The position numbers were made by a program, and so were the translations under genes. A DNA stretch of 64,000 nt, taken from NCBI GenBank assembly GCA_934463425.1, contig CAKSJP010000013.1, forward strand, positions 1 through 64,000, given 5' to 3'. Shown here in pieces: positions 8,063 through 15,520 of the stretch. The notes beneath the pieces are model-generated. The model had not been told where the DNA came from, made no database searches, and worked only from the letters and a program-made list of their open reading frames with translations. Every line of letters starts with the position of its first letter. The stretch's first letter is position 1. Source of the DNA: an uncultured Ruminococcus sp. Lineage in GTDB: Bacteria; Bacillota; Clostridia; Oscillospirales; Ruminococcaceae.

Positions 8063-8109
8063 AAACGGCTTAGATGCGAAATTTGACGCATTTAAGCCGT
8101 TTTTTTGTG
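8063..8109 (+). terminator. Strong intrinsic terminator after the tRNA fragment
   Basis: AAACGGCTTAGATGCG (8063-8078) pairs with CGCATTTAAGCCGTTT (8087-8102) with one mismatch, followed by a T-run to 8106. It probably served the tRNA gene whose 3' end lies just upstream. Confidence 0.85.
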
Positions 8110-8175
8110 CTTTAATATTTCCGGCGAAAGATGGATTTTTCTCAAAAATGCCAACTTTTTCGGGTATGTGCCAAC

Positions 8176-8463
8176 GAACCGCATTGGGCAAGACTAGCAC
8201 ATATTTCAATTACATGAAAAACAGCGAATGTCCTGTTATGATCACTGTACCGATTCACGAACTGAAAAGGCAGATATTCTATGACACGAACTTATATGGA
8301 ATTGAAAACATCTGTGCCGCGCCGGATATTGCCACATACAAGCGCTCCGAGGACGTGGTCGAGGAAATACAGATTTTTACAAGATCGGAGCAGGTGCTTA
8401 TACACTGCAGTTTCTGGCAAAAAATTACAGCACATGAGAAAAGCAATTCTTGAATATAATTAA
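8176..8463 (+). pseudogene. Unrecognised degenerate coding remnant
   Basis: The stretch 7889-8526 has no convincing gene. Within it, 8190-8400 reads as protein-like sequence in one frame (pieces YFNYMKNSECPVM, YDTNLYGIENICAAP, YKRSEDVVEEIQ) and seems to continue after a shift near 8380 in another frame (IGAGAYTLQFLAKNYS) to a stop. No start codon with RBS exists and the frame runs back into the tRNA terminator. It resembles decayed accessory DNA. No family assigned. Confidence 0.3.
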
Positions 8464-8526
8464 AACGGAATAGAAGAATAAAGCATTCATAAGTGAGACG
8501 ATTTGTGCAGGTGTGTACAGCGCGGC

Positions 8527-9381
8527 TTACGATGTGAACAGTTCTTCTCCCAAGAAAGAACAGAGCTCCTCCCAGCGCTGTTCTACGAGGTCGCAGCCAT
8601 GCTGATAATATGCCCGGATCTTTTCTTCATTTTGAGTGAACAGCGGAATCGGTGCAATTTGCGGACGAAAGACCAGGGCTTTGCCACTTTTTTGCGCATG
8701 CTCCAGTGCCGCGATTTGTGCTTCATAGCGAAAGAGCCGTGTTAAAATAGCACGGTACAGCAGCGGATATTTTTTGCCGTACAACTGCCGCAGAATCAGA
8801 CGAAACTTGGTATAATCGGTCGGACGGGCAGCTTCGCCGCCGGTAAGAACAACCAGGACCTTGTCGCATCCTTGCTCTAACAGATGGGAAAAAGGGATTG
8901 GGTCAGCAATGCTGCCGTCAATATAATGCTTGCCGTCCAGTTCTACCGGTTCACAGATGATTGGCAGAGCGCAGGAGGCTTTTATGGCAGTGAACAACCG
9001 TTGTTTGTCACCGAAATCCTGGAGATATGCAGGATTTCCGTCTTCACAACAGGTGGCCACAAAGTCCGTCTGCATCATTTCCGGCTGCTTGTATACGTTC
9101 CAGTTGATACGGCTGGAATATTCATACGCCATGTGATCCAGATTCAAAAAGCGTCCGGTATGTGCCATGTGACGGATTCCAAAGTAGCGATCGTGCTGTT
9201 CCATGATCATCATTTCCAATGCAACGCCCTGCTGCCTGGAACGATAGCTCAAAACGCATCCTGCTCCCGCGGATGTGCCGGATGCTGCCGCAGCATAAAA
9301 CCGATGTGCCATTAATGCATCGATCACTCCTGCGGTAAAAGAACTGCGCTCTGCGCCGCCTTCCAGTGCAATGCCGACCAT
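8527..9381 (-). CDS. Patatin-like phospholipase family protein
   Basis: A 284-residue patatin-fold lipid acyl hydrolase. The oxyanion motif EGGAERSSFTAGV lies near residues 8-20, the nucleophile elbow GTSAGAG (GxSxG) near 36-42, and the catalytic dyad Asp in DGSIADPIP near 175. Proteins of this bacterial subfamily (YjjU/RssA-like) are soluble and may act on phospholipids or lysophospholipids; the substrate is unknown. The start is set at the ATG at 9381, 8 bases after GGAGGG; an ATG 21 codons earlier has no RBS. It is transcribed divergently from rpe with its own consensus promoter. This gene is the first with the higher-GC codon style of the core region. Confidence 0.88.
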   Translation of the reverse strand: MVGIALEGGAERSSFTAGVIDALMAHRFYAAAASGTSAGAGCVLSYRSRQQGVALEMMIMEQHDRYFGIRHMAHTGRFLNLDHMAYEYSSRINWNVYKQPEMMQTDFVATCCEDGNPAYLQDFGDKQRLFTAIKASCALPIICEPVELDGKHYIDGSIADPIPFSHLLEQGCDKVLVVLTGGEAARPTDYTKFRLILRQLYGKKYPLLYRAILTRLFRYEAQIAALEHAQKSGKALVFRPQIAPIPLFTQNEEKIRAYYQHGCDLVEQRWEELCSFLGEELFTS

Positions 9382-9474
9382 GAAACGATACCCTCCTTCC
9401 TTTTTGCTGCAATATTGCACAAAGTGCGGTGATTGACCTTGCATGTAATTTTTGTGCGGTGCTGCCTTGTATAT

Positions 9475-9534
9475 TCTGGATACCTGTCCAGATTAGATTC
9501 CTCTTATTATATCGGATTTCCGGTGCTTTGTCAA
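9475..9534 (-). promoter_or_regulatory. Promoter and leader hairpin of the patatin gene
   Basis: On the minus strand TTGACA (9529-9534), 17-base spacer, TATAAT (9506-9511). A 6-bp hairpin (TCTGGA/TCCAGA, 9475-9492) lies in the leader. The rest of the 9382-9712 gap holds this promoter, the rpe promoter and no gene. Confidence 0.8.
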
Positions 9535-9607
9535 GTTTTCGATAAAATTCGTTTCGTCTTCTCGGAATCCCCCCGGAAAAAAATATGCTGTTCCGGAGAA
9601 AACGCTA

Positions 9608-9636
9608 TTGACGAACCTCCTGATTTATTATATAAT
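9608..9636 (+). promoter_or_regulatory. Promoter of rpe
   Basis: TTGACG (9608-9613), 17-base spacer, TATAAT (9631-9636), about 75 bases before the rpe start. Confidence 0.8.
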
Positions 9637-9712
9637 AAAAGTAAGATATTGCGGTGCAGAGAGAAATGCTTTTCCGGATGTGTCGCAGATTTGGGAGAGG
9701 AGCGTTGCGCTT

Positions 9713-10381
9713 TTGAAAAAAATAGAGATTTCTGCCTCGATCCTGAGCGCAGATATGGCAAATCTGACAGCAGTGACAGAAGGATTGGAACGAGCTGGTT
9801 TGGATATGCTGCATTTTGATGTCATGGATGGTCAGTTTGTGCCGAATATCACATTTGGCATGCCGGTCCTGGCTGCGGTAGATCACTGTACGAATTTGTT
9901 TTTGGATGTACATCTGATGATCGAAGATCCGCTGCGCTATGCAGAACAGTTTGCAGAGGCCGGGGCAGATCTGATTACATTTCACATTGAAAGCAGCAGT
10001 GATCCGGCAGCAACCATTGCTGCGATACACAAGGCGGGAGCAAAAGCAGGAATCGTTCTGAAGCCGGGAACATCCTGGGAAGCGGCAATCCCGTATCTGG
10101 ATCAGGTCGAAGTGGTTCTGGTCATGACGGTAGAGCCGGGCTTTGGCGGTCAGTCGTTCCTTTGGGATATGGTGGAAAAGGTAAAGGCTCTGCGGCAGTA
10201 TGCCCTGACACATCAACTGTCATACCGGATTGAAGTAGACGGCGGCATCAATGCCGAAACCGCACCGCGTGTGATCGAAGCAGGCGCAGAGATATTAGTG
10301 ATCGGAAGCTATTTATTCCGGCAGGCAGACCCGAAAGCGGCAATGGATGCGATCCGGGAAGAAGCAGCAAAAATGGCATAA
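9713..10381 (+). CDS. rpe: Ribulose-phosphate 3-epimerase
   Basis: A TIM-barrel enzyme interconverting ribulose-5-phosphate and xylulose-5-phosphate in the pentose phosphate pathway. It starts (M)KKIEISASILSADMANL, has HFDVMDGQFVPNITFG (metal-binding His and Asp), LDVHLMI, TFHIES, VEPGFGGQSF phosphate loop and VDGGIN near the end. At 222 residues it has the family length only if translation starts at the TTG at 9713, which follows GAGAGGAG by 10 bases; the frame upstream lacks family similarity and the promoter lies at 9608-9636. Confidence 0.93.
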   Translation: MKKIEISASILSADMANLTAVTEGLERAGLDMLHFDVMDGQFVPNITFGMPVLAAVDHCTNLFLDVHLMIEDPLRYAEQFAEAGADLITFHIESSSDPAATIAAIHKAGAKAGIVLKPGTSWEAAIPYLDQVEVVLVMTVEPGFGGQSFLWDMVEKVKALRQYALTHQLSYRIEVDGGINAETAPRVIEAGAEILVIGSYLFRQADPKAAMDAIREEAAKMA

Positions 10382-10433
10382 GAGCCCGTCTGGCATTTTC
10401 ATGTGACGCAGCGCTCTAAGAGGAGGCAGGAAG

Positions 10434-11582
10434 GTGCAACCAAAACGGCAGCCAAAAGTACATACTTATTCCAGAAAGCGGCGGCGCAAAGCGAGTCCCG
10501 GCAGAATGATTTTGTCGATCGGATTCACGTTTCTGGCGGCGGGTGCTGTCGGTGTTGTAGGATACAGCATCGCCAAGCCGATCCTGCAGTATTCAGGCTC
10601 GGAGAGCAGCATCACGGCAGAAAGTACAGCAGAGCCGCCAGAAAGCGGCACTGTGGCGGAAGAAGCTGCCGTGTCCAGTGAAGCGGCTCCGGCAGTGACC
10701 ACAGAAGCGGCAGAGCCGGCTGCTTCGGTGTGCCAGGAAGGCTATGTGCTTCCGGTATCATCGCTGGACAGCATGCAGACTTTTTCTGCGGCAGTGGCTT
10801 CGGCGCGGACGCTTTTGCCGGATGGCGAACTTCTGGTCATTCCGCTGAAAATTGCCGGCGGCGAACTGCGGTATCAGACGAGTGTGGAACTGGCGAAAAC
10901 CTGCGGCGCTGCAAAGGGCAGCATATCGCTGTCGGAAATGGTGCAGACGGCACAACAGCAGGGCTGGACACCAGTGGCGCAGCTGAGTCTGCTTCAGGAT
11001 CACTTGCTTCCGGACGCAGATGCAGATGCCGGATTTCGCGTGACAGACGGCAGCCGTTGGCTGGACAATACCAAAGAAAACGGCGGAAAGGCGTGGACTA
11101 GTCCGTTCAGTACTGTGACGATACAGTATTTGCAGGACATTACCGAGGAGGTCACAACAGCCGGTTTTTCTCAGATCTGGTGCAGGGATGTGATTTTTCC
11201 CAGCTTCCGGGATTCCGATCTGACCTATATCGGGGAATCTGTGCAGGATCCGGAGAGAGGGCAGGCATTGGTGCAGTTGGTGAACCGATTGGCGCAGACT
11301 GCCGGGAACGTACCGCTGTGGCTGGAGACCGATGCGCTTGCGGCAGCAGATGGTACAGCAGAAGTGTTTGTGCCGGAGCAACTGAATGTATCCGGAACTG
11401 TGTTGGATTTTCAGGCAGAAACCGGGCAGGCTGCAGCGGTTTTGTCGCAGGTGCAGGCAAAAGCACCGGAAATGCCGCTGTGCATTGCTGCAGAAGCCGG
11501 AACTGACCCGGCTGATGAGATTCAACAGCTGAAAACCGCGGCAGGGCAGCGCACAGCAGGTGTGGTGCTGACAGGAAAATAA
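10434..11582 (+). CDS. Membrane-anchored putative glycosidase-like protein (DUF4015-like)
   Basis: A 382-residue protein with a basic N-terminus (many Lys/Arg in residues 2-23), one membrane segment (about 26-48), a low-complexity Ala/Ser/Glu/Thr linker (about 55-98), and a folded outer domain. That domain resembles the DUF4015 TIM-barrel family related to GH13: an LLVIPLKIAGGELRYQTS strand near 135, a WLDNTKENGGKAWTSPFS block near 210, then GFSQIWCRDVIFPSF near 245. In typical members the last block is FDEIQFDYIRFP, so the acidic residues there are partly replaced, and catalysis is doubtful. GTG start with AGGAGG 7 bases upstream. Probably faces the outside and may bind wall polysaccharide. 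Lies between rpe and hprK. Confidence 0.6.
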   Translation: MQPKRQPKVHTYSRKRRRKASPGRMILSIGFTFLAAGAVGVVGYSIAKPILQYSGSESSITAESTAEPPESGTVAEEAAVSSEAAPAVTTEAAEPAASVCQEGYVLPVSSLDSMQTFSAAVASARTLLPDGELLVIPLKIAGGELRYQTSVELAKTCGAAKGSISLSEMVQTAQQQGWTPVAQLSLLQDHLLPDADADAGFRVTDGSRWLDNTKENGGKAWTSPFSTVTIQYLQDITEEVTTAGFSQIWCRDVIFPSFRDSDLTYIGESVQDPERGQALVQLVNRLAQTAGNVPLWLETDALAAADGTAEVFVPEQLNVSGTVLDFQAETGQAAAVLSQVQAKAPEMPLCIAAEAGTDPADEIQQLKTAAGQRTAGVVLTGK

Positions 11583-11659
11583 GAACAATTTTGCAGAAAG
11601 TGCTTTTCTGTGAATGGATAAACCAGACAAATTGAAAACGACAAAAGGAGTTGGTCATT

Positions 11660-12619
11660 GTGGCAGGAAAATTTACAGTATCATTGGGGAAGATCATCGA
11701 TGAATTTCATTTGGAAACCATCTACATGCCGAAAGATCCGCAGGAGATCCTGATTGACGAAAACGATGTCACTCGTCCGGGACTGCAGCTCATGGGCTTC
11801 TATGAATATTTCAATCCGGAACGAATGCAGATCATCGGCAAGATGGAATTTGCATACCTTTCTACCATCGATGAAGAAACGCGTACCCAGCGTCTGGATG
11901 CGCTGATGTCCCGGCATATCCCGGCACTGATTATCGCCCGGGAACTGCCGTATTTCTCCGAAATGCTGGATCTGGCGAAAAAATACGAAGTGCCGCTGCT
12001 GCGAAGCAAGGAGAGCACCTCGAACTTTATCTCCGGTCTCATTGCATTTCTGAATCTGAATCTTGCGCCGCGCATCACACGTCATGGCGTTCTTATCGAG
12101 ATCTATGGCGAAGGCGTTTTCATTACCGGTGAAAGCGGCGTCGGCAAGAGCGAAACAGCGATCGAGTTGGTAAAGCGTGGTCACCGTCTGGTAGCAGACG
12201 ATGCGGTTGAGATCCGTAAGGTATCGAACATCAGTCTGGTGGGAAGCTCGCCGGATAATATTCGTCACTTCCTGGAGCTGCGCGGTATTGGCATCATCAA
12301 TGCACGCCGGCTGTTTGGTATCGGTGCAGTCAAGAACACCGAAAAAATCGAACTGATCGTGGAGATGGAACAGTGGAATCCGGAAAAGATCTACGACCGC
12401 ATGGGTGTAGATACACAGTTTGCCACCATTCTGGGCGTTAAGATTCCGATGCTGACCATTCCGGTAAAGCCTGGCAGAAATCTGGCAGTTATTCTGGAGG
12501 TTGCGGCAATGAACAACCGTCAAAAGAAGATGGGGTATAACGCAGCAACAGAACTGCTGGATCAGTTGGGACTGGATATGGAATCGAAGGAAGTTGTCAA
12601 GGACTATGACGCATTTTGA
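11660..12619 (+). CDS. hprK: HPr kinase/phosphorylase
   Basis: Bifunctional enzyme that phosphorylates and dephosphorylates Ser46 of HPr, setting carbon catabolite repression in Firmicutes. The N-terminal domain spans residues 1-130; the kinase domain begins at the RHGVLIEIYG segment with the catalytic His; the P-loop GESGVGKS is at about 157-164, followed by the DDAVEIR motif and the LELRGIGIINAR HprK signature (about 200-212). The GTG at 11660 is chosen because AAAGGAG lies 9 bases before it; the TTG at 11651 touches the RBS. It heads the conserved hprK-murB-rapZ-whiA-dnaE run. The 319-residue length is normal. Confidence 0.95.
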   Translation: MAGKFTVSLGKIIDEFHLETIYMPKDPQEILIDENDVTRPGLQLMGFYEYFNPERMQIIGKMEFAYLSTIDEETRTQRLDALMSRHIPALIIARELPYFSEMLDLAKKYEVPLLRSKESTSNFISGLIAFLNLNLAPRITRHGVLIEIYGEGVFITGESGVGKSETAIELVKRGHRLVADDAVEIRKVSNISLVGSSPDNIRHFLELRGIGIINARRLFGIGAVKNTEKIELIVEMEQWNPEKIYDRMGVDTQFATILGVKIPMLTIPVKPGRNLAVILEVAAMNNRQKKMGYNAATELLDQLGLDMESKEVVKDYDAF

Positions 12620-12742
12620 GCAGAGCCTGTTCCATATCCGGGAAATGATACCGGAACAGACTCTTGCATTGCACCGCAGAAAGGCGCTTGTTCCGACGGA
12701 CAGTCGGGAATGAGGCGTACGATCTGCTTGGGAGACAAAATT

Positions 12743-13660
12743 ATGAATAATTGGCAGGAACTCACTGCAGTCTGCGAAGCATGCGGATGCAGTGTGCAGT
12801 ATGCAGAACCGCTTCGGAATCACACCACATTCCGGATCGGCGGCGCTTGCAGCGCTTTTGTAAATGTAAATGCAGAAGAAACCCTGCGCCGGGTTCTTTT
12901 GCTCTGTCGGGAAAAGGGATGTCCCTATCTGGTATTGGGAAACGGCAGCAATATTCTGGCGGCAGACAGCGGCTATAATGGCGTGATCCTCCATCTGGGA
13001 AAGGACTTTTCCCAGATTCGGCAGGACGGCGATACGCTGTACTGTGAAGCAGGCGCAACGCTGGGGCGTATCGGCAGATACGCCCTGGAAGAATCCCTGA
13101 CCGGGATGGAATGTCTCGCCGGGATTCCGGGAACGGTCGGCGGCGCGCTCTACATGAACGCCGGCGCATACGGCGGCGAAATGGCAGATGTTGTGGTATC
13201 TGCCCGGTGCATGTCTCCGGACGGTACGATTTCAGAAGTACCAAAAGCGGAAATGGAACTGGGATACCGGAAGAGCATCTTTCGGCAGGACGGCAGGATC
13301 ATTCTCGGTGTAACCTTGCAGCTGAAGCCGGGAAGCTATGGCGCGATCAAAGAAGAGATGGATACGCTCCTGGGACGCCGCCGGGCGAAGCAGCCGCTGG
13401 AACTGCCCAGCGCCGGAAGCACATTCCAGCGCCCGGTGGGAAATTATGCGTCATTTCTCATTGACCAGTGCGGCTTGAAAGGCGCAAGCGTGGGAGATGC
13501 ACAGGTGAGTGTGAAGCATGCCGGATTTGTAGTGAATACCGGGAAAGCGACTTGTCACGATGTGCTGGAACTGTGTGATTTTGTAAAGCAGACGGTTCTG
13601 GAAAAGACTGGATATCAGTTGGAGCTAGAGCCGGTGATCGTGGGCGATCCGGAACGCTGA
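12743..13660 (+). CDS. murB: UDP-N-acetylenolpyruvoylglucosamine reductase
   Basis: FAD enzyme that reduces UDP-GlcNAc-enolpyruvate to UDP-MurNAc with NADPH, second committed step of peptidoglycan synthesis. Visible motifs: NHTTFRIGG near residue 25, LGNGSNIL near 66, GIPGTVGGALYMNAGAYGGEM near 125-145, the catalytic Ser in LPSAGSTFQRP near 220, and the C-terminal CGLKG...SVKHAGFVVN block. The 305-residue length is normal for the type II enzyme. ATG at 12743 has GGGAG 8 bases upstream. A CTGTTCC/GGAACAG inverted repeat lies in the 120-base gap after hprK; it has no T-run. Confidence 0.96.
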   Translation: MNNWQELTAVCEACGCSVQYAEPLRNHTTFRIGGACSAFVNVNAEETLRRVLLLCREKGCPYLVLGNGSNILAADSGYNGVILHLGKDFSQIRQDGDTLYCEAGATLGRIGRYALEESLTGMECLAGIPGTVGGALYMNAGAYGGEMADVVVSARCMSPDGTISEVPKAEMELGYRKSIFRQDGRIILGVTLQLKPGSYGAIKEEMDTLLGRRRAKQPLELPSAGSTFQRPVGNYASFLIDQCGLKGASVGDAQVSVKHAGFVVNTGKATCHDVLELCDFVKQTVLEKTGYQLELEPVIVGDPER

Positions 13661-13698
13661 ATGCGTTTTTTGAAAAATGAGAGAGGATGGTGACATAG

Positions 13699-14589
13699 AT
13701 GCAGGAAGAAGATATCAGAATGCATGTGGTAGTAGTGACCGGCATGTCCGGTTCCGGAAAATCTGTTGTAATGGATGTTCTGGAGGATATAGGGTATTAC
13801 TGCATCGACAATCTGCCGCCGCAGCTGATGGGAAAATTTGTGGATATCTGCCGGGAGTCGGAGAATCATCTGCAAAAGCTGGCGATTGCAGCAGACCTGC
13901 GTTCAGGCGATATGTTTACCGATGCTTACCGGACATTGCTGGATCTGGAGCGGCAGTCGGATCTGGATGTGAAGATCCTCTATATTGAAGCTGCAGATGA
14001 AGTGATTATCAAGCGCTATAAGGAAACACGCCGGAAGCATCCGCTGGATGAGCGCTTCGGCGGCTGTCTGCACAATGCGATCGCCTATGAACGGGAGCAG
14101 CTGCTTCGGGTAAAGGGCATTGCAGATTATTATATTGAGACCTCTTATTTCAGCACTTCGCAGCTGAAAGAGCAGATTCGTGAGATCTTTCTGGACAATT
14201 CCTCTGATTCCATGTCCATTAAGGTGACTTCGTTCGGCTTCAAATATGGCGTTTCCACAGAGTCCGATCTGGTCTTTGATGTGCGCTGTTTGCCGAACCC
14301 CTACTATATTCCGGAGCTGCGGCATCACACCGGCTGTGAAAAATGCGTGCAGGATTATGTGATGTCCTTTGAACAGTCGCAGACCCTCATGACAAAGCTG
14401 AAAGATCTGTTGGATTTTTTGATCCCGCTGTATATTCAGGAGGGAAAAAGCCGTCTGGTGATCGCCTTTGGCTGTACCGGCGGCAAGCATCGTTCTATCA
14501 CATTTACCGAACTGATCGGAGATTATCTGATCTCGAAGGGAATGCATGTGGTAAAACAGCATCGGGATATTGGAAAGGATCGGCCGTAA
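13699..14589 (+). CDS. rapZ: RNase adapter/nucleotide-binding protein RapZ
   Basis: P-loop protein of the YvcJ/RapZ family. Walker A GMSGSGKS is at residues 15-22, followed by YYCIDNLPPQL; a Walker-B-like VKILYIEAADEVIIKRY lies near 92-109 and the conserved C-terminal block FGFKYG...DVRCLPNPYY, GCTGGKHRSI near 255. In E. coli RapZ guides RNase E to GlmZ RNA; in Bacillus YvcJ affects competence. The ATG at 13699 has a modest RBS; an ATG seven codons later (MHVVVVTG) is the more family-like start. In most Firmicutes yvcK sits between rapZ and whiA; here whiA follows after 13 bases. Confidence 0.93.
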   Translation: MQEEDIRMHVVVVTGMSGSGKSVVMDVLEDIGYYCIDNLPPQLMGKFVDICRESENHLQKLAIAADLRSGDMFTDAYRTLLDLERQSDLDVKILYIEAADEVIIKRYKETRRKHPLDERFGGCLHNAIAYEREQLLRVKGIADYYIETSYFSTSQLKEQIREIFLDNSSDSMSIKVTSFGFKYGVSTESDLVFDVRCLPNPYYIPELRHHTGCEKCVQDYVMSFEQSQTLMTKLKDLLDFLIPLYIQEGKSRLVIAFGCTGGKHRSITFTELIGDYLISKGMHVVKQHRDIGKDRP

Positions 14590-14602
14590 GGAGGGTATAC
14601 CG

Positions 14603-15520
14603 TTGTCATTTTCCAGTGATGTGCGGGAAGAGATCGCCAGAAGTATTACAGACCGCGACCGGCAGTTTGCCTGTCTTTACGGCATACTGCTCTATTCCCG
14701 TATTTTTACCAGACAGCAGGTGGTGCTGCAAAGCGAAAGCCCGGTGTTTGCGCGGCTGATGCCTACATTGTTCCGCGCCGTTTTTCGAGAAGAACTGCGG
14801 CCGGAGGTGCGGACGATCTCCAGAGGCGCAGACCAGTCGATGGTCAGTTATGCCATTACCGATGCGGCACAGATCGCCAGAATCTGCGAGGTGTATCACA
14901 TCTACCCGGAGAAACGGGAGATCCGCCTGTCAAATTTGGTGAACAACAGCCTCAGCGCATTTCTGGCAGGCGTGTTTTTTGGCTGCGGCAGCGTGATCGA
15001 TCCCAACAAGGAGTATCACCTGGAGTTTAATACGCCTTCAGAACTGCTCTGCGCGGATTTGCAAAAGCTTCTTGGCAGCATCGGCATCAGCGGCGGCAGA
15101 CTGCTGCGGAAGAACATGTATGTGCTGTATCTCAAGGACAGTGAGCATATTGAGGATACGCTCACCTATATGGGTGCACAGCAGTGTACGATTGAACTGA
15201 TGAATATCAAGATTCGCAAGGATATGCGGAACAAGGCGAACCGGGTGCGAAACTGTGACGAGGCGAATATCAATAAGGTCGTCAGCGCAGCGATGCGGCA
15301 GACACAGGATATTCAGCTGATTATCAAATGCGGTCAGATGGAGGCGCTGTCACCGGAACTGCGGGAACTGGCAGAGCTGCGCCTGGAAAATCCGGAGCTG
15401 AGTCTGAAGGAACTGGGCGAACTGCTGACAGAGCCAATCGGACGTTCCGGCGTCAATCATCGCTTTCAGAAAATCGCCGCAATGGCAGAGGAGTTGAGAA
15501 AACGTGCCGCAGATTCCTGA
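14603..15520 (+). CDS. whiA: DNA-binding protein WhiA
   Basis: Sporulation/cell-division regulator built from a degenerate LAGLIDADG homing-endonuclease domain and a C-terminal helix-turn-helix. The start SFSSDVREEI is typical; AFLAGVFFGCGSVIDP (about 115-130) and YLKDSEHIEDTL are LAGLIDADG parts; NRVRNCDEANINK near 215 and LKELGELLTEPIGRSGVNHRF at 272-292 are the HTH signature. TTG at 14603 is chosen since AAGGAGGG lies 7 bases upstream. The 305-residue length fits. It overlaps dnaE by 17 bases. Confidence 0.94.
   Translation: MSFSSDVREEIARSITDRDRQFACLYGILLYSRIFTRQQVVLQSESPVFARLMPTLFRAVFREELRPEVRTISRGADQSMVSYAITDAAQIARICEVYHIYPEKREIRLSNLVNNSLSAFLAGVFFGCGSVIDPNKEYHLEFNTPSELLCADLQKLLGSIGISGGRLLRKNMYVLYLKDSEHIEDTLTYMGAQQCTIELMNIKIRKDMRNKANRVRNCDEANINKVVSAAMRQTQDIQLIIKCGQMEALSPELRELAELRLENPELSLKELGELLTEPIGRSGVNHRFQKIAAMAEELRKRAADS

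Larger units (their letters stand above)
7962..8175 (+). repeat. Four TGCCAA(C) direct repeats flanking the tRNA fragment
   Basis: TGCCAAC at 7962-7968, TGCCAA at 7975-7980, TGCCAAC at 8149-8155 and at 8169-8175. Two lie on each side of the tRNA fragment and terminator, spaced 13 and 20 bases. They could be arm-type sites for a tyrosine integrase; this is inference. Confidence 0.45.

Noticed and set aside
7932..8453. 173-codon plus-strand frame
   Set aside because: It reads through the tRNA 3' fragment and the strong terminator, so it cannot be a real gene as a whole.
11681..12994. 437-codon minus-strand frame over hprK and murB
   Set aside because: Shadow of two well recognised genes on the plus strand; Cys/His-rich composition typical of antisense frames.
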